From the NCBI GenBank assembly GCA_038230835.1, contig JBBRMM010000001.1:1-64000 (forward strand): DNA of 64,000 bases, given 5' to 3'. This document shows positions 43,506 through 53,019 of the stretch, one piece after another. The notes below the pieces were generated by a model. The model was not told the origin of the DNA. It made no database searches and worked only from the letters and a program-made list of their open reading frames with translations. The translations under genes and the position numbers were made by a program. How positions within the stretch are numbered: the first letter of the stretch is position 1; each line of letters starts with the position of its first letter. The DNA comes from DASUHT01 sp038230835 (GTDB lineage: Bacteria; Actinomycetota; Thermoleophilia; Gaiellales; JAICJC01).

Positions 43506-44057
43506 CTACAGGTAGCGGACTTCCGAGAAGACGCGGCGCACCATCGGCTCGAACGTCTCGACGCCGAGTGGGTCGTACTCCGGGTCGAAGCAGTTCTGGT
43601 CGTAGAGCTCGCAGAACTCGGCGCAGGCGTCAAACCACGGGTGGCCGAGATGGCGGTCGCGTGCATTGCGGTCGCCGCCGGAGTGATGCGCGTAGTAGTA
43701 GGACTGGAACAGCCCGTGCTGCTGGACGATCCAACACAACTCGGGCCGCACGTACGGTTTGATGATGGCGGCCACCATCTCGCCGTGCGTGTAGGGCGCC
43801 AGCTCGTCGCCGATGTCGTGGAGCAGCGCCGCCACCACGTACTCCTCGTCGCGCTCGTCGCGCAGCGCACGGGTGGCGGACTGCAGCGAATGCTCGTACC
43901 GGTTGACCTGGTAGCCCGCGAATGAGCTCTTGAGGCCGTCGAGCGCCCGCAGCAGCCGGTCCGGGAGCTCCCGCACGAACTCGCCCTCGTAGCGGTCGAG
44001 CAGCGCGTAGTCCTCGGCGGTGCCGTCGGCCATCCTGGTGAAGCGCACCGTCGCCAT
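43506..44057 (-). CDS. HD-domain mixed-valent diiron oxygenase candidate (PhnZ/TmpB-like)
   Basis: A 183-residue HD-fold protein from ATG 44057-44055. All metal ligands of the diiron HD type can be placed: His56 (RYEHSLQSA), His80-Asp81 (ALLHDIGD), His91 (YTHGE), His114 (VQQHGLFQ) and Asp153 (ELYDQNCFDPEY). The FDAC-EFCE segment and Y/F-D-x-x-x-F-D-P end are typical of the branch related to PhnZ and TmpB, which use O2 to break C-P bonds, and to inositol oxygenase. It is the first gene of the sox operon, eight bases before soxB. It therefore probably acts on a precursor or product of the methylamine pathway. An ordinary phosphohydrolase role cannot be excluded. Confidence 0.72.
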   Translation of the reverse strand: MATVRFTRMADGTAEDYALLDRYEGEFVRELPDRLLRALDGLKSSFAGYQVNRYEHSLQSATRALRDERDEEYVVAALLHDIGDELAPYTHGEMVAAIIKPYVRPELCWIVQQHGLFQSYYYAHHSGGDRNARDRHLGHPWFDACAEFCELYDQNCFDPEYDPLGVETFEPMVRRVFSEVRYL

Positions 44058-44103
44058 GCCCGCATCATCGCATGTCCGGCACGCGGCCGGTAGCCTGAGG
44101 GGC

Positions 44104-45255
44104 GTGAGCCATCTCGGACATACCGCGCTGGGCTCGTGGAGCGGTGGGCGGTTCATGCACTTCGGCCAACCGGTGGACGAGGAGCGGCTGGTGGCGCTGC
44201 TGCGTCCCGACGCACGGATCCGCACCGTGGTCACAGCCGACGTCTACGGGGAGGGTGCCGCCGACCGCCTGGTCGGGCGGTCGCTGGTGGGGCTGCCGCG
44301 GGACGATTTCCGGCTGGTGGGCATGGTCGGCCACGACTTCTACGACGGCCGACGGGCCGGATCCAAAGGCTACCCGCGGTTCACCGATCCGGCTCTGCGC
44401 GGCCCGGACGGCTATGCCTCGTACCTGCGCGCCGCGACCGAGCGCAGCCTCGAACGCTGCGGCGTCGAGCGCTTCGACGTGCTGCTGCTGCACAACCCGG
44501 ACCGCATCGGCTATTCGTCCCCGGTCGTGTGGGAGGCGATGGGCGGCCTGCGCGACGTCGGCCTGACCGACGCCGTGGGGGTCGCGCCGGGGCCGGCCAA
44601 CGGGTTCACGCTCGACGTGATCGCGTGCATCGAGCGGCACGCCGGGCTGATCGACTGGGCGATGTTGATACTCAACCCGTTCGAGCCGTGGCCGGGCCGG
44701 CTCGCGCTCCCGGCCTGCGACCGGCATGGGGTGGGTGTGCTGGCTCGGGTCGTGGACTATGGCGGGGTGTTCCATGGCGATGTGCCCGACGAGGATGCCT
44801 TCGCTGAACGGGATCACCGGGCGTTTCGCCCGGCCGGTTGGGTCCAGGCCGCCCGCGAGAAGCTGGCGGCGATCACGCCGATCGGCGAACGCCACGGGCT
44901 GACCCCGCTGCAGCTCGCCTGCCAATGGACGCTCGCGCAGCCGGCTGTCGAGTGCGTCGTGCCGACGCTGATCCAGGAGCCCGGGACGGACACCAAGCCG
45001 ATCGAGGCCAAGCGGGACGAGCTGGCCGCTCTGCCGGCCGAGCTACTGCTGACCGGGGAGGAGTTGGCGGCGATCGACCGGGTGGGCGACAACACCGGCT
45101 GCATGGCGCTCAAGGGGGCGTCCCCGGCGCACGAGGGCGAGGAGCGGCCGGACGCGTGGCCGGTGGATGACGATCTGCGGGCGGTCGGCGGCCGCTGGGG
45201 AGTTCTGCCCGAACGCGATCTCCTGGGTGACAGGCACGACTTGCGCACAGCCTGA
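44104..45255 (+). CDS. Aldo/keto reductase
   Basis: A 383-residue protein starting at GTG 44104 with GAGGGG nearby. It has the AKR barrel motifs ATERSLERCGVERFDVLLLH and YGGVFHGDVPDEDAF, and the C-terminal PLQLACQWTLAQPAVECVVP. The catalytic Tyr region near residue 50 (TADVYGEGAADRLVG) resembles the usual D-x-x-x-Y arrangement. It lies 46 bases from, and divergent to, the HD oxygenase/sox operon, so it may share control with it and reduce or oxidise an aldehyde or sugar from that pathway. The extra C-terminal 40 residues are acidic and unusual. Confidence 0.85.
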   Translation: MSHLGHTALGSWSGGRFMHFGQPVDEERLVALLRPDARIRTVVTADVYGEGAADRLVGRSLVGLPRDDFRLVGMVGHDFYDGRRAGSKGYPRFTDPALRGPDGYASYLRAATERSLERCGVERFDVLLLHNPDRIGYSSPVVWEAMGGLRDVGLTDAVGVAPGPANGFTLDVIACIERHAGLIDWAMLILNPFEPWPGRLALPACDRHGVGVLARVVDYGGVFHGDVPDEDAFAERDHRAFRPAGWVQAAREKLAAITPIGERHGLTPLQLACQWTLAQPAVECVVPTLIQEPGTDTKPIEAKRDELAALPAELLLTGEELAAIDRVGDNTGCMALKGASPAHEGEERPDAWPVDDDLRAVGGRWGVLPERDLLGDRHDLRTA

Positions 45256-45373
45256 GTACCGCGGACAAATCACAAATCCCCACGAACGGGTATGCGCCCG
45301 TCGCTCGCATCGCCCGATACTGGACATGGCGCCGCTCCGCGCCATGCAACGCTCCAGGGAAGGAACCGCTGAC

Positions 45374-45964
45374 GTGGGCCACGGAAGGATCCGGCGCAAA
45401 CGGGCGCGCGCGCTCGTGCTCTCCGTCGCAGTGATCTGCGCCACCGGCGGCTTCTCGGTGCTGGCAGCGTTCGGAGCCCTCGGTGGGCCGATCGCAGCCG
45501 CCGAGCACGCCCCCCGGATTGCGTTTGCCGGCTCGCGGGCGCTGGTCGCCGACCTCTCGATGAGGGCGGCCAACATCGCGCCGGGGGACACCATCCAGCG
45601 AACGGTCACGCTCGTCAACCGCGGTTTGCGGCCGGTGCGTGTGGTGACGCTGACCACCGTGGCGCGAGCCACCTCTGCTCTCGATCAGAACCCGGCCACC
45701 GGTCTGCTGCTGAGGATCGACCGCTGTGCCCAGCCATGGGTACCGGTGGCTCCCGGTTCCACCGCCCTGCGCTGTCCCTCCGCGGTGACGGCGGTCGTGA
45801 GTTGGCGCCCGGTGATCGGTCACAGCATCGCTCTGCCCGCGCTGGCAGGGCTGCCGGCAGGTGCTTCGGGGCACCTGCGGGTGATGCTGCGGCTGCCCAG
45901 CGCCGCCTCGAACTGGGCCGGTGGTCTTGCATCGGGGATCCGGTACCGGTTCGTCGCGGCCTGA
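45374..45964 (+). CDS. TasA/CalY-like secreted fibre protein, paralogue 1
   Basis: A 196-residue exported protein from GTG 45374. A signal peptide (ARALVLSVAVICATGGFSVL) precedes a beta-rich domain. The domain shares with the neighbouring protein the string NIAPGDTIQRTVTLVNRG, then RIDRCAQPW and a C-terminal LRVMLRLPSAASNWAGGL. This layout, two copies beside a SipW-type peptidase, is that of the TasA/camelysin family, whose members form extracellular fibres after cleavage by SipW. The similarity to true TasA is low, so a different surface fibre or matrix protein is possible. Confidence 0.65.
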   Translation: MGHGRIRRKRARALVLSVAVICATGGFSVLAAFGALGGPIAAAEHAPRIAFAGSRALVADLSMRAANIAPGDTIQRTVTLVNRGLRPVRVVTLTTVARATSALDQNPATGLLLRIDRCAQPWVPVAPGSTALRCPSAVTAVVSWRPVIGHSIALPALAGLPAGASGHLRVMLRLPSAASNWAGGLASGIRYRFVAA

Positions 45965-46165
45965 TCGTCGGAGGCCGGGTCTCCGGTTTTCGAATGGCGC
46001 CACTCCGACGCGGGGAACGCCTCCGGGTCGCTCCTTCGACCGCACAGCACCGTTTGCTAATCACCCTATTGCGGGTTTCGCGCCTACGCGGTTCGTGCAA
46101 TAACGAGAGCAACACGCTGCCTATCTTCCCCCGCCCACGTGTTACCCCCCGAAGGAGCCTATTCC

Positions 46166-46789
46166 ATGAACCGTTCTCATCGACGACGGACGGGTCGCAA
46201 GATCCTGCTGTCGCTGGCCGCGCTGGGCGCGGCCGCGAGCATCGCCGGTATGGCGACGTTCGCGACCTTCACCAGCTCGGTGTCGCAATCGCAGACCATC
46301 TCGTCCGGCACCGTCACGCTCAACCTCGGCGCGACCGGCGCCGCCACCAACCGGCTCAACATCGGCGCCAGCGCGATCGCCCCTGGCGACACCATGCAGC
46401 GCAGTGTCGACCTGATCAACGGCGGTACCCTCGACATGGCGTCGATCACGCTGACCGACACGGCGACCACCAGCTCGCTGCTGGACACCGATGCCACCAA
46501 CGGCCTGCAGCTCGTGATCGACCGCTGCTCGCAGGCATGGACGGAGGGTGGCAGCGCCCCTGCCTACACCTACACCTGCGGTGGCTCGACCAGCAGCGTG
46601 CTCGCCTCGCGCGCCATCGTCGGTTCCTCGCTGGCGCTCAGCAACCTGACGGCCACGACGTCCGGCAACACCGATCACCTGCGATTCACGCTCACGTTCC
46701 CGTCTGCGGCGGGCAACACGTTCCAGGGCCTGTCGTCGGTGATCCAGTACACGTTCACCGGCACCCAGCGCGCCTCCACCAGCAAGTAG
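46166..46789 (+). CDS. TasA/CalY-like secreted fibre protein, paralogue 2
   Basis: A 207-residue protein. The ATG 46166 follows GAAGGAG. The signal peptide is LLSLAALGAAASIAGMATFA, and the cleavage region ATFTSSVSQSQTISSGTVTL is close to the pattern of TasA-type precursors. The mature domain has SAIAPGDTMQRSVDLINGG, QLVIDRCSQAW and HLRFTLTFPSAAGNTFQGL, matching paralogue 1 motif by motif. The signal peptidase gene lies ten bases downstream, so the two are co-expressed. Its own upstream gap of about 200 bases leaves room for a separate promoter. Confidence 0.75.
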   Translation: MNRSHRRRTGRKILLSLAALGAAASIAGMATFATFTSSVSQSQTISSGTVTLNLGATGAATNRLNIGASAIAPGDTMQRSVDLINGGTLDMASITLTDTATTSSLLDTDATNGLQLVIDRCSQAWTEGGSAPAYTYTCGGSTSSVLASRAIVGSSLALSNLTATTSGNTDHLRFTLTFPSAAGNTFQGLSSVIQYTFTGTQRASTSK

Positions 46790-46799
46790 CGGCGAGGGT

Positions 46800-47360
46800 A
46801 TGGTCGGCATGGCCAGGCTCGCACGACGCGTCGTGACGGTCACCGCTTCGGCGGTGGCCGCCGCGGCGCTCGTCGCATGCCTGGCGGCGCTGGCGTTCTT
46901 CGGCCTGGGCCCACACACCGGGCTCTACCGCACCGAAACGGTGCTGTCGGGCTCGATGGTGCCGCGGTTCGCTCCCGGGGACGTGGTGGTGGTGACGCCC
47001 GAGCCGTTGACCGCGGTGCGGGTGGGCCAGATCATCACCTATCACGCGCCGGTCGCCGATCACGAGATCGTCAGCCATCGCGTGATCAGGATCATCCACG
47101 GTGGCGCCAATCCGGTGATCCAGACCAAGGGCGACGCAAACCCGGTGCCCGATCCGTGGACGGCGCGCCTGCAGGGAACCACCGCCTGGCGGGTGCGCTT
47201 CGTCGTCCCAGGCGCCGGGTTCGTGATCGAATGGCTGCGCCAGACGCCCGTGCGGCTGGCGCTGGTGGGCGCCGTGCCGCTGCTTCTGTGCGTGATCTGG
47301 CTGCGGGAGATCTGGCGCGACGACGAGGACGAACTGGAGCCCGTCGGTGCCCAGCCGTAG
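46800..47360 (+). CDS. SipW-type signal peptidase I
   Basis: A 186-residue membrane protease with one N-terminal helix (VTASAVAAAALVACLAALAF) and one C-terminal helix. The catalytic serine lies in VLSGSMVPRFAPGD, and the second active-site residue is His in VSHRVIRI, not lysine. An aspartate-containing TKGDANPVPDPW box follows. The Ser/His form is the endoplasmic-reticulum or SipW type, dedicated in Bacillus to TasA and TapA. It sits between the TasA-like genes and a third secreted protein gene that overlaps its end by 14 bases. Confidence 0.88.
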   Translation: MVGMARLARRVVTVTASAVAAAALVACLAALAFFGLGPHTGLYRTETVLSGSMVPRFAPGDVVVVTPEPLTAVRVGQIITYHAPVADHEIVSHRVIRIIHGGANPVIQTKGDANPVPDPWTARLQGTTAWRVRFVVPGAGFVIEWLRQTPVRLALVGAVPLLLCVIWLREIWRDDEDELEPVGAQP

Positions 47361-48462
47361 GCTGCTTCGAGCCGCCGTCACCGCCGGTGTGATCGTCGGC
47401 GCGCTCGTCGGCGGTACCGTCGCCTACGCCGCGCTTGCCACCTCGGTGAGCCAGTCCGCGGGGGCGTATTCGACCAAGCACATCTTTCCGACCACCGACA
47501 CCGTCGCCGCATTCGACCTCGAGGATGCATCGGGCGGCGGCGCCGAGACGTTCAACGGGTCGCCCGCCGCGTTCAACGACGGCACGCTGTACCAGGCGGC
47601 AAACAAGTTCCCCACCAGCTACAACGCTGCCAAGTACCTCGAGTTCACCATGAGCTCGCCGCTGGCGGCCGGCCTCTCGGTGAGCTCGCCGCAGCTCACG
47701 GTCGGTCTGCGCGACGGCCAGAACGGCGCGAGCCACCAGGCCTGCTACTACGTCGAACTGCGGCGTGCGAGCTCAAGCGCGCTGCTCGGAACCTACGGCA
47801 GTTCCGGATCCCCGCTCGGGTGCGCGACGTCCAACGCGACCACCCTGGACACCACAACCGCGTTGTCCGGTGTCACCACCAGTTCCATCGCCGACGACCT
47901 CCTGGTGCGCGCGTATGTGTGGACGGACGCCCCTGCTCGCGACACCGTTGTGGACGACGTCAGCATCACCGGATCGACGCCGTTTGCGAGCTTCACTCTG
48001 CTGCCGTCTTCGATCACGGATGTGACCGGCTCCTCGACCACCGTTCCAGCTCCTCTGACGGCCATCGACGCCACCTACGCCCAGTCGCTGTCGTCGTTCC
48101 AGACGACCTTCTCGGCCAGCCGCTACGTGCGCACGGTGTTCCCCGCCACGGTTCCCACCAGCGCGACCATCACCGCAGCCACGCTCACAATCGCCTACCG
48201 ACCCGCCTCGGCCGCCAACACGCTGTGCTTCTACGCCGCGTCGTACAACGGCGCCACGCTGCTCGCCACCCACGGTTCGTCCGGCAGTCCGCTGGGCTGC
48301 GCGACCGGCGCGGCGTTCACCGCCGCGACCGTGTCGCTGCCCGAGATCAGCACCGACCCCGCGGCCAACGCGGCCTCTGTGCGGCTGTACTTCTCGAGCA
48401 ACGCCACCGGCCCCGCACAGCTCGACCAGGCCACCCTTGCCGTCGGTTACTACCTGAACTGA
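47347..48462 (+). CDS. Secreted protein with duplicated domain, putative partner of the TasA-like proteins
   Basis: A 371-residue exported protein from GTG 47347, overlapping the peptidase gene. A signal peptide (AAVTAGVIVGALVGGTVAYA) is followed by ALATSVSQSAGAYST, which echoes the cleavage region of TasA-like paralogue 2. Two domains repeat in tandem: each has a strand pattern ending in GSSGSPLGCAT (around residues 160 and 315) with one further cysteine before it. No family is recognised. It may be an anchor or minor subunit of the fibre, as TapA is in Bacillus; this is inference from position and from the shared peptidase site. Confidence 0.65.
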   Translation: MPSRRLLRAAVTAGVIVGALVGGTVAYAALATSVSQSAGAYSTKHIFPTTDTVAAFDLEDASGGGAETFNGSPAAFNDGTLYQAANKFPTSYNAAKYLEFTMSSPLAAGLSVSSPQLTVGLRDGQNGASHQACYYVELRRASSSALLGTYGSSGSPLGCATSNATTLDTTTALSGVTTSSIADDLLVRAYVWTDAPARDTVVDDVSITGSTPFASFTLLPSSITDVTGSSTTVPAPLTAIDATYAQSLSSFQTTFSASRYVRTVFPATVPTSATITAATLTIAYRPASAANTLCFYAASYNGATLLATHGSSGSPLGCATGAAFTAATVSLPEISTDPAANAASVRLYFSSNATGPAQLDQATLAVGYYLN

Positions 48463-48463
48463 A

Positions 48464-50020
48464 CTACGCGGATCGAGCCAGTGGGATCCGGAACTCGACC
48501 CGGGCTCCGCGGCCGGGCCAGGAGTCGATGGTGAGGTCCCCGCCGGCAAGCTGGACGCGTTCGCGCATGGCGTCGAGCCCCAGATGCATGCGCATGGCGC
48601 TGCGGTCGAGCGCGCGCTCGACGTCGAACCCGCGGCCGTCGTCGGTCACCTTGCCGCGCAGTTCGCCGGTGACCGCACGCAGTGAGACCGACACCGCGTT
48701 CGCAGACGCGTGCCGACGCACGTTCGCGAGCGCCTCCTGCACCGTGCGGTAGGCGAGATCCTCGATCGCGAACGGATACCGCTCGACCTCGAGATCGACG
48801 GCTACCGAGAACCCTCCCTCCGTGGCCGCCTCGTCGGCCAGGTCGCGGACGGCTGCAGCGAGGCCGTGCTGTTCGAGCAGTGGGGGACGCAGCTCGAAGG
48901 TCATCCGGCGCGTCCTCTCCACAGCTGAAGCCAGTGCATCGCGGGCACCGTGCACGGTCGCGGCGAGCCGCTGCGGGTCTTCCTGCGCGGCGGCGAGCTC
49001 GACCCGGTCGAGCAGGATCAGTGCCGCCGTCATGACCTGGATCGTGTCGTCGTGCAACTCGGTTGCGATCCGCGCCCGCACGGCCTCCTCGGTGCGCAGC
49101 ATCTCCTCGAGCACCTGCTGGCGGCGCGCCTCGCTGTCTCGCAGCGCGCCCTCGGCGGTGCGGCGGGCCGTGATGTCGAGCATCACCCCCTGCACGATCG
49201 CCGGTGCCCCGGAGGCGTCGGTCACGGTCGCCGCCCGGTCGTTGAACCACACCGTCCGCCCGTCGGATGCGAGGATCCGGTACTCGAGGTCGAACCGGCC
49301 GAGCACCTTCTGCCGCGCAACCACCTCCCGGACGCGGTCCTGGTCGTCGGGGTGGAGAGCGTCCATCCACGAGTCTGCTGTCGCCATCCAGCGCGAGCGC
49401 GGAATGCCGAGCAGCTCCTCCAGCTTGGGGCTCGTGTACACCGGCGTGCCGTCGGGCAGGTTGGCGTAGATGATGGCCGGGATCTGCTCTGCAAGCGTGC
49501 GAAACCGCGTCTCGGCGTCACGCAGCTCGCGCACCAGGGCGTCGCGGTTGATGGCCACCGCGGCCAGCGACGCCAGCGTCGTGGCCTGGTGCAAGTCCTC
49601 GGCGCCGACCGGACGCTCGGGATCGCAGAAATAGGCCTCCAGCACCCACTGGCCGCCGGGGCGATCGAACACGGGGATCGTGATCTCGGTCGCGGCGCCC
49701 ACTCGGCGGAGGAATTCCTGGACTCCGGAGTGCGTCCCCGGATCGCCGAGGCGGTAGACGACGGGCACCGAGTTGCCCTCGACGTACACGTACGGGTCGT
49801 AGTCGAGCTCGTCCGCCGGCAGCGCGTCGCCGGTCACGAGCACCTCCTCGTGGTCGAGCCGGCCGACCGCGGCCGTGACGGTCAGCGCCTTGGTCGCCGC
49901 CTCCCACGAGCAGAATGTGATGTGATCGGCCCGCAGCGACGCCAGGGCGTGCTGGAGCAGCGCATCGAGCAGCCCGCGGTCCTCTGTGGCGGTCGGGTTC
50001 ACCCGCGGAACAGTATCCAC
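48464..50020 (-). CDS. GAF-PAS sensor histidine kinase (NarL-type, HisKA_3)
   Basis: A 518-residue cytoplasmic kinase without membrane helices. An N-terminal GAF-like domain (about 10-165) is followed by a PAS domain with PAC segment (about 170-295; WMDALHPDDQDRVREVV, then VMLDITARRTAEGAL). The HisKA_3 dimerisation helix carries the phosphorylated histidine in IATELHDDTIQVMTAAL. The ATPase domain has the N box TVQEALANVRRHASA, VTDDGRGFD and LGLDAMRERVQLAGG. This kinase class normally pairs with a LuxR/NarL-type regulator, but none is adjacent. It is divergent from pgi. Confidence 0.92.
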   Translation of the reverse strand: MDTVPRVNPTATEDRGLLDALLQHALASLRADHITFCSWEAATKALTVTAAVGRLDHEEVLVTGDALPADELDYDPYVYVEGNSVPVVYRLGDPGTHSGVQEFLRRVGAATEITIPVFDRPGGQWVLEAYFCDPERPVGAEDLHQATTLASLAAVAINRDALVRELRDAETRFRTLAEQIPAIIYANLPDGTPVYTSPKLEELLGIPRSRWMATADSWMDALHPDDQDRVREVVARQKVLGRFDLEYRILASDGRTVWFNDRAATVTDASGAPAIVQGVMLDITARRTAEGALRDSEARRQQVLEEMLRTEEAVRARIATELHDDTIQVMTAALILLDRVELAAAQEDPQRLAATVHGARDALASAVERTRRMTFELRPPLLEQHGLAAAVRDLADEAATEGGFSVAVDLEVERYPFAIEDLAYRTVQEALANVRRHASANAVSVSLRAVTGELRGKVTDDGRGFDVERALDRSAMRMHLGLDAMRERVQLAGGDLTIDSWPGRGARVEFRIPLARSA

Positions 50021-50097
50021 CTCCGCCTCCCGGCGGTCTGGCGGCGACGACGGAGTAACGTGCCGCCACGTTGCCCGACCCGCCCCGTGCAGGCAGA

Positions 50098-51743
<1,646 letters not shown>

Positions 51744-51747
<4 letters not shown>

Positions 51748-52760
51748 TGCAACTGGGAATGGTTGGGTTGGGCCGGATGGGCGCGAACCTCACGCGCAGG
51801 CTTATCCGCGATGGCCATCGTGTCGTCGTGAGCGACGTTTCGGCCGACGCGGTGGCCGCTCTGGCGGGCGAGGGCGCGGTCGGCTCAGGATCGCTTGCCG
51901 ACCTGGTCGCCAAGCTCGAACCGCCAAGAGTGGCGTGGGTCATGGTGCCCGCCGCGATCACCGGGAGGGTGATCGACGACCTGGCGGCGCTGCTCGAGCC
52001 CGGCGACACCGTGATCGATGGGGGCAACTCTTACTACCGCGACGACATCCACCGGGCCGCGGCGCTGCGCGAGCGGGGTCTTCACCACGTCGACGTGGGC
52101 ACGTCGGGCGGGGTGTTCGGCCTCGAGCGGGGGTTCTGCCTGATGATCGGGGGCGAGGACGAGGTGGTCGCCCGGCTCGATCCGATCTTCTCCACGATTG
52201 CCCCGGGAGTCGCCGCCGCGCCGCGGACCGCCGGTCGTTCGGGCGATGTCTCGACCGCCGAGAACGGCTACCTGCACTGCGGCCCCAACGGCGCCGGCCA
52301 CTTCGTGAAGATGGTGCACAACGGGATCGAGTACGGCCTCATGGCCGCCTATGCCGAGGGCTTGGACATCATCCGTAATGCCGACGTCGGCACCCGCGAA
52401 CACACCGCCGACGCCGAGACCGCCCCGCTCGACCACCCCGAGTACTACCGCTACAGCATCGACACTGCGCAGGTGGCCGAGCTGTGGCGACGGGGGAGCG
52501 TCGTCGGCTCCTGGCTGCTCGACCTCACGGCTGCCGCCCTGGCCGAGGACGCCGAGTTGGCCGAGTTCTCCGGCCGCGTGTCGGACTCCGGCGAAGGCCG
52601 CTGGACATCGATCGCGGCGATCGAGGAGGGCGTGCCCGCCTACGTGCTCACGGCGTCGCTGTTCGAACGCTTCAGCTCACGCAACGCGGGCACGTACGCG
52701 AACAAGGTGCTGTCGGCGATGCGCAAGCAATTTGGCGGCCATCACGAGGTTTCGGGCTAG
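51744..52760 (+). CDS. gnd: 6-phosphogluconate dehydrogenase (decarboxylating), short form
   Basis: A 338-residue dehydrogenase. It opens with the NADP-binding motif LGMVGLGRMGANLTRRLI, then the family signature VIDGGNSYYRDD and the catalytic segment GAGHFVKMVHNGIEYG with Lys and His. At this length it belongs to the short class (about 300-335 residues, GntZ/YqeC-like), which lacks the second helical domain of the classical enzyme. It converts 6-phosphogluconate to ribulose 5-phosphate with CO2 release. It is translationally coupled to pgi. Confidence 0.94.
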
Positions 52761-52807
52761 TTGGGGCTCGGCGGGCCTGTGGCTGGTGTACGGGGTCAGA
52801 CGTCCGG

Positions 52808-52870
52808 GTGTCACAGAACGCGCCCACTTTGGTCACGGCGCCCAGGACGGGGTCAGACCCCGTACGGACC
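52808..52870 (+). repeat. 63-base palindromic intergenic repeat, copy 1
   Basis: It begins GTGTCACAGAACGCG and ends with GGGGTCAGACCCC joined to CCGTACGG, two short palindromes side by side. It matches copy 2 (52926-52988) at 59 of 63 positions. Its last 22 bases occur, inverted, at 19352-19373. Confidence 0.8.
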
Positions 52871-52925
52871 GTGGCACGTTTCCGTGACAGATCCGCGTGA
52901 AACCCCTGCCGCCATCCGCTTCCCG

Positions 52926-52988
52926 GTGTCACAGAACGCGCGCACCTTGGTCACGGCGCCCCGGACGGGGGCAGACCCCGTACGGACC
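52926..52988 (+). repeat. 63-base palindromic intergenic repeat, copy 2
   Basis: Same orientation as copy 1, 55 bases further on, with four substitutions. One of them turns the first palindrome into GGGGGCAGACCCC, so the hairpin is slightly weakened. Two close copies suggest a local duplication of a dispersed element. Confidence 0.8.
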
Positions 52989-53019
52989 CGGGCGCTGATT
53001 GGGCACACTCCGGTGACGG

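Larger units (their letters stand above)
52761..53019. other. Intergenic repeat region between gnd and the GGDEF-EAL gene
   Basis: No gene. It holds two 63-base direct repeats (listed separately), an inverted partial copy of their end (GTACGGGGTCAGAC at 52788-52801) and short spacers. Both neighbouring genes end here and face each other, so any hairpins formed by the palindromes could also stop transcription from both sides. Confidence 0.6.
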
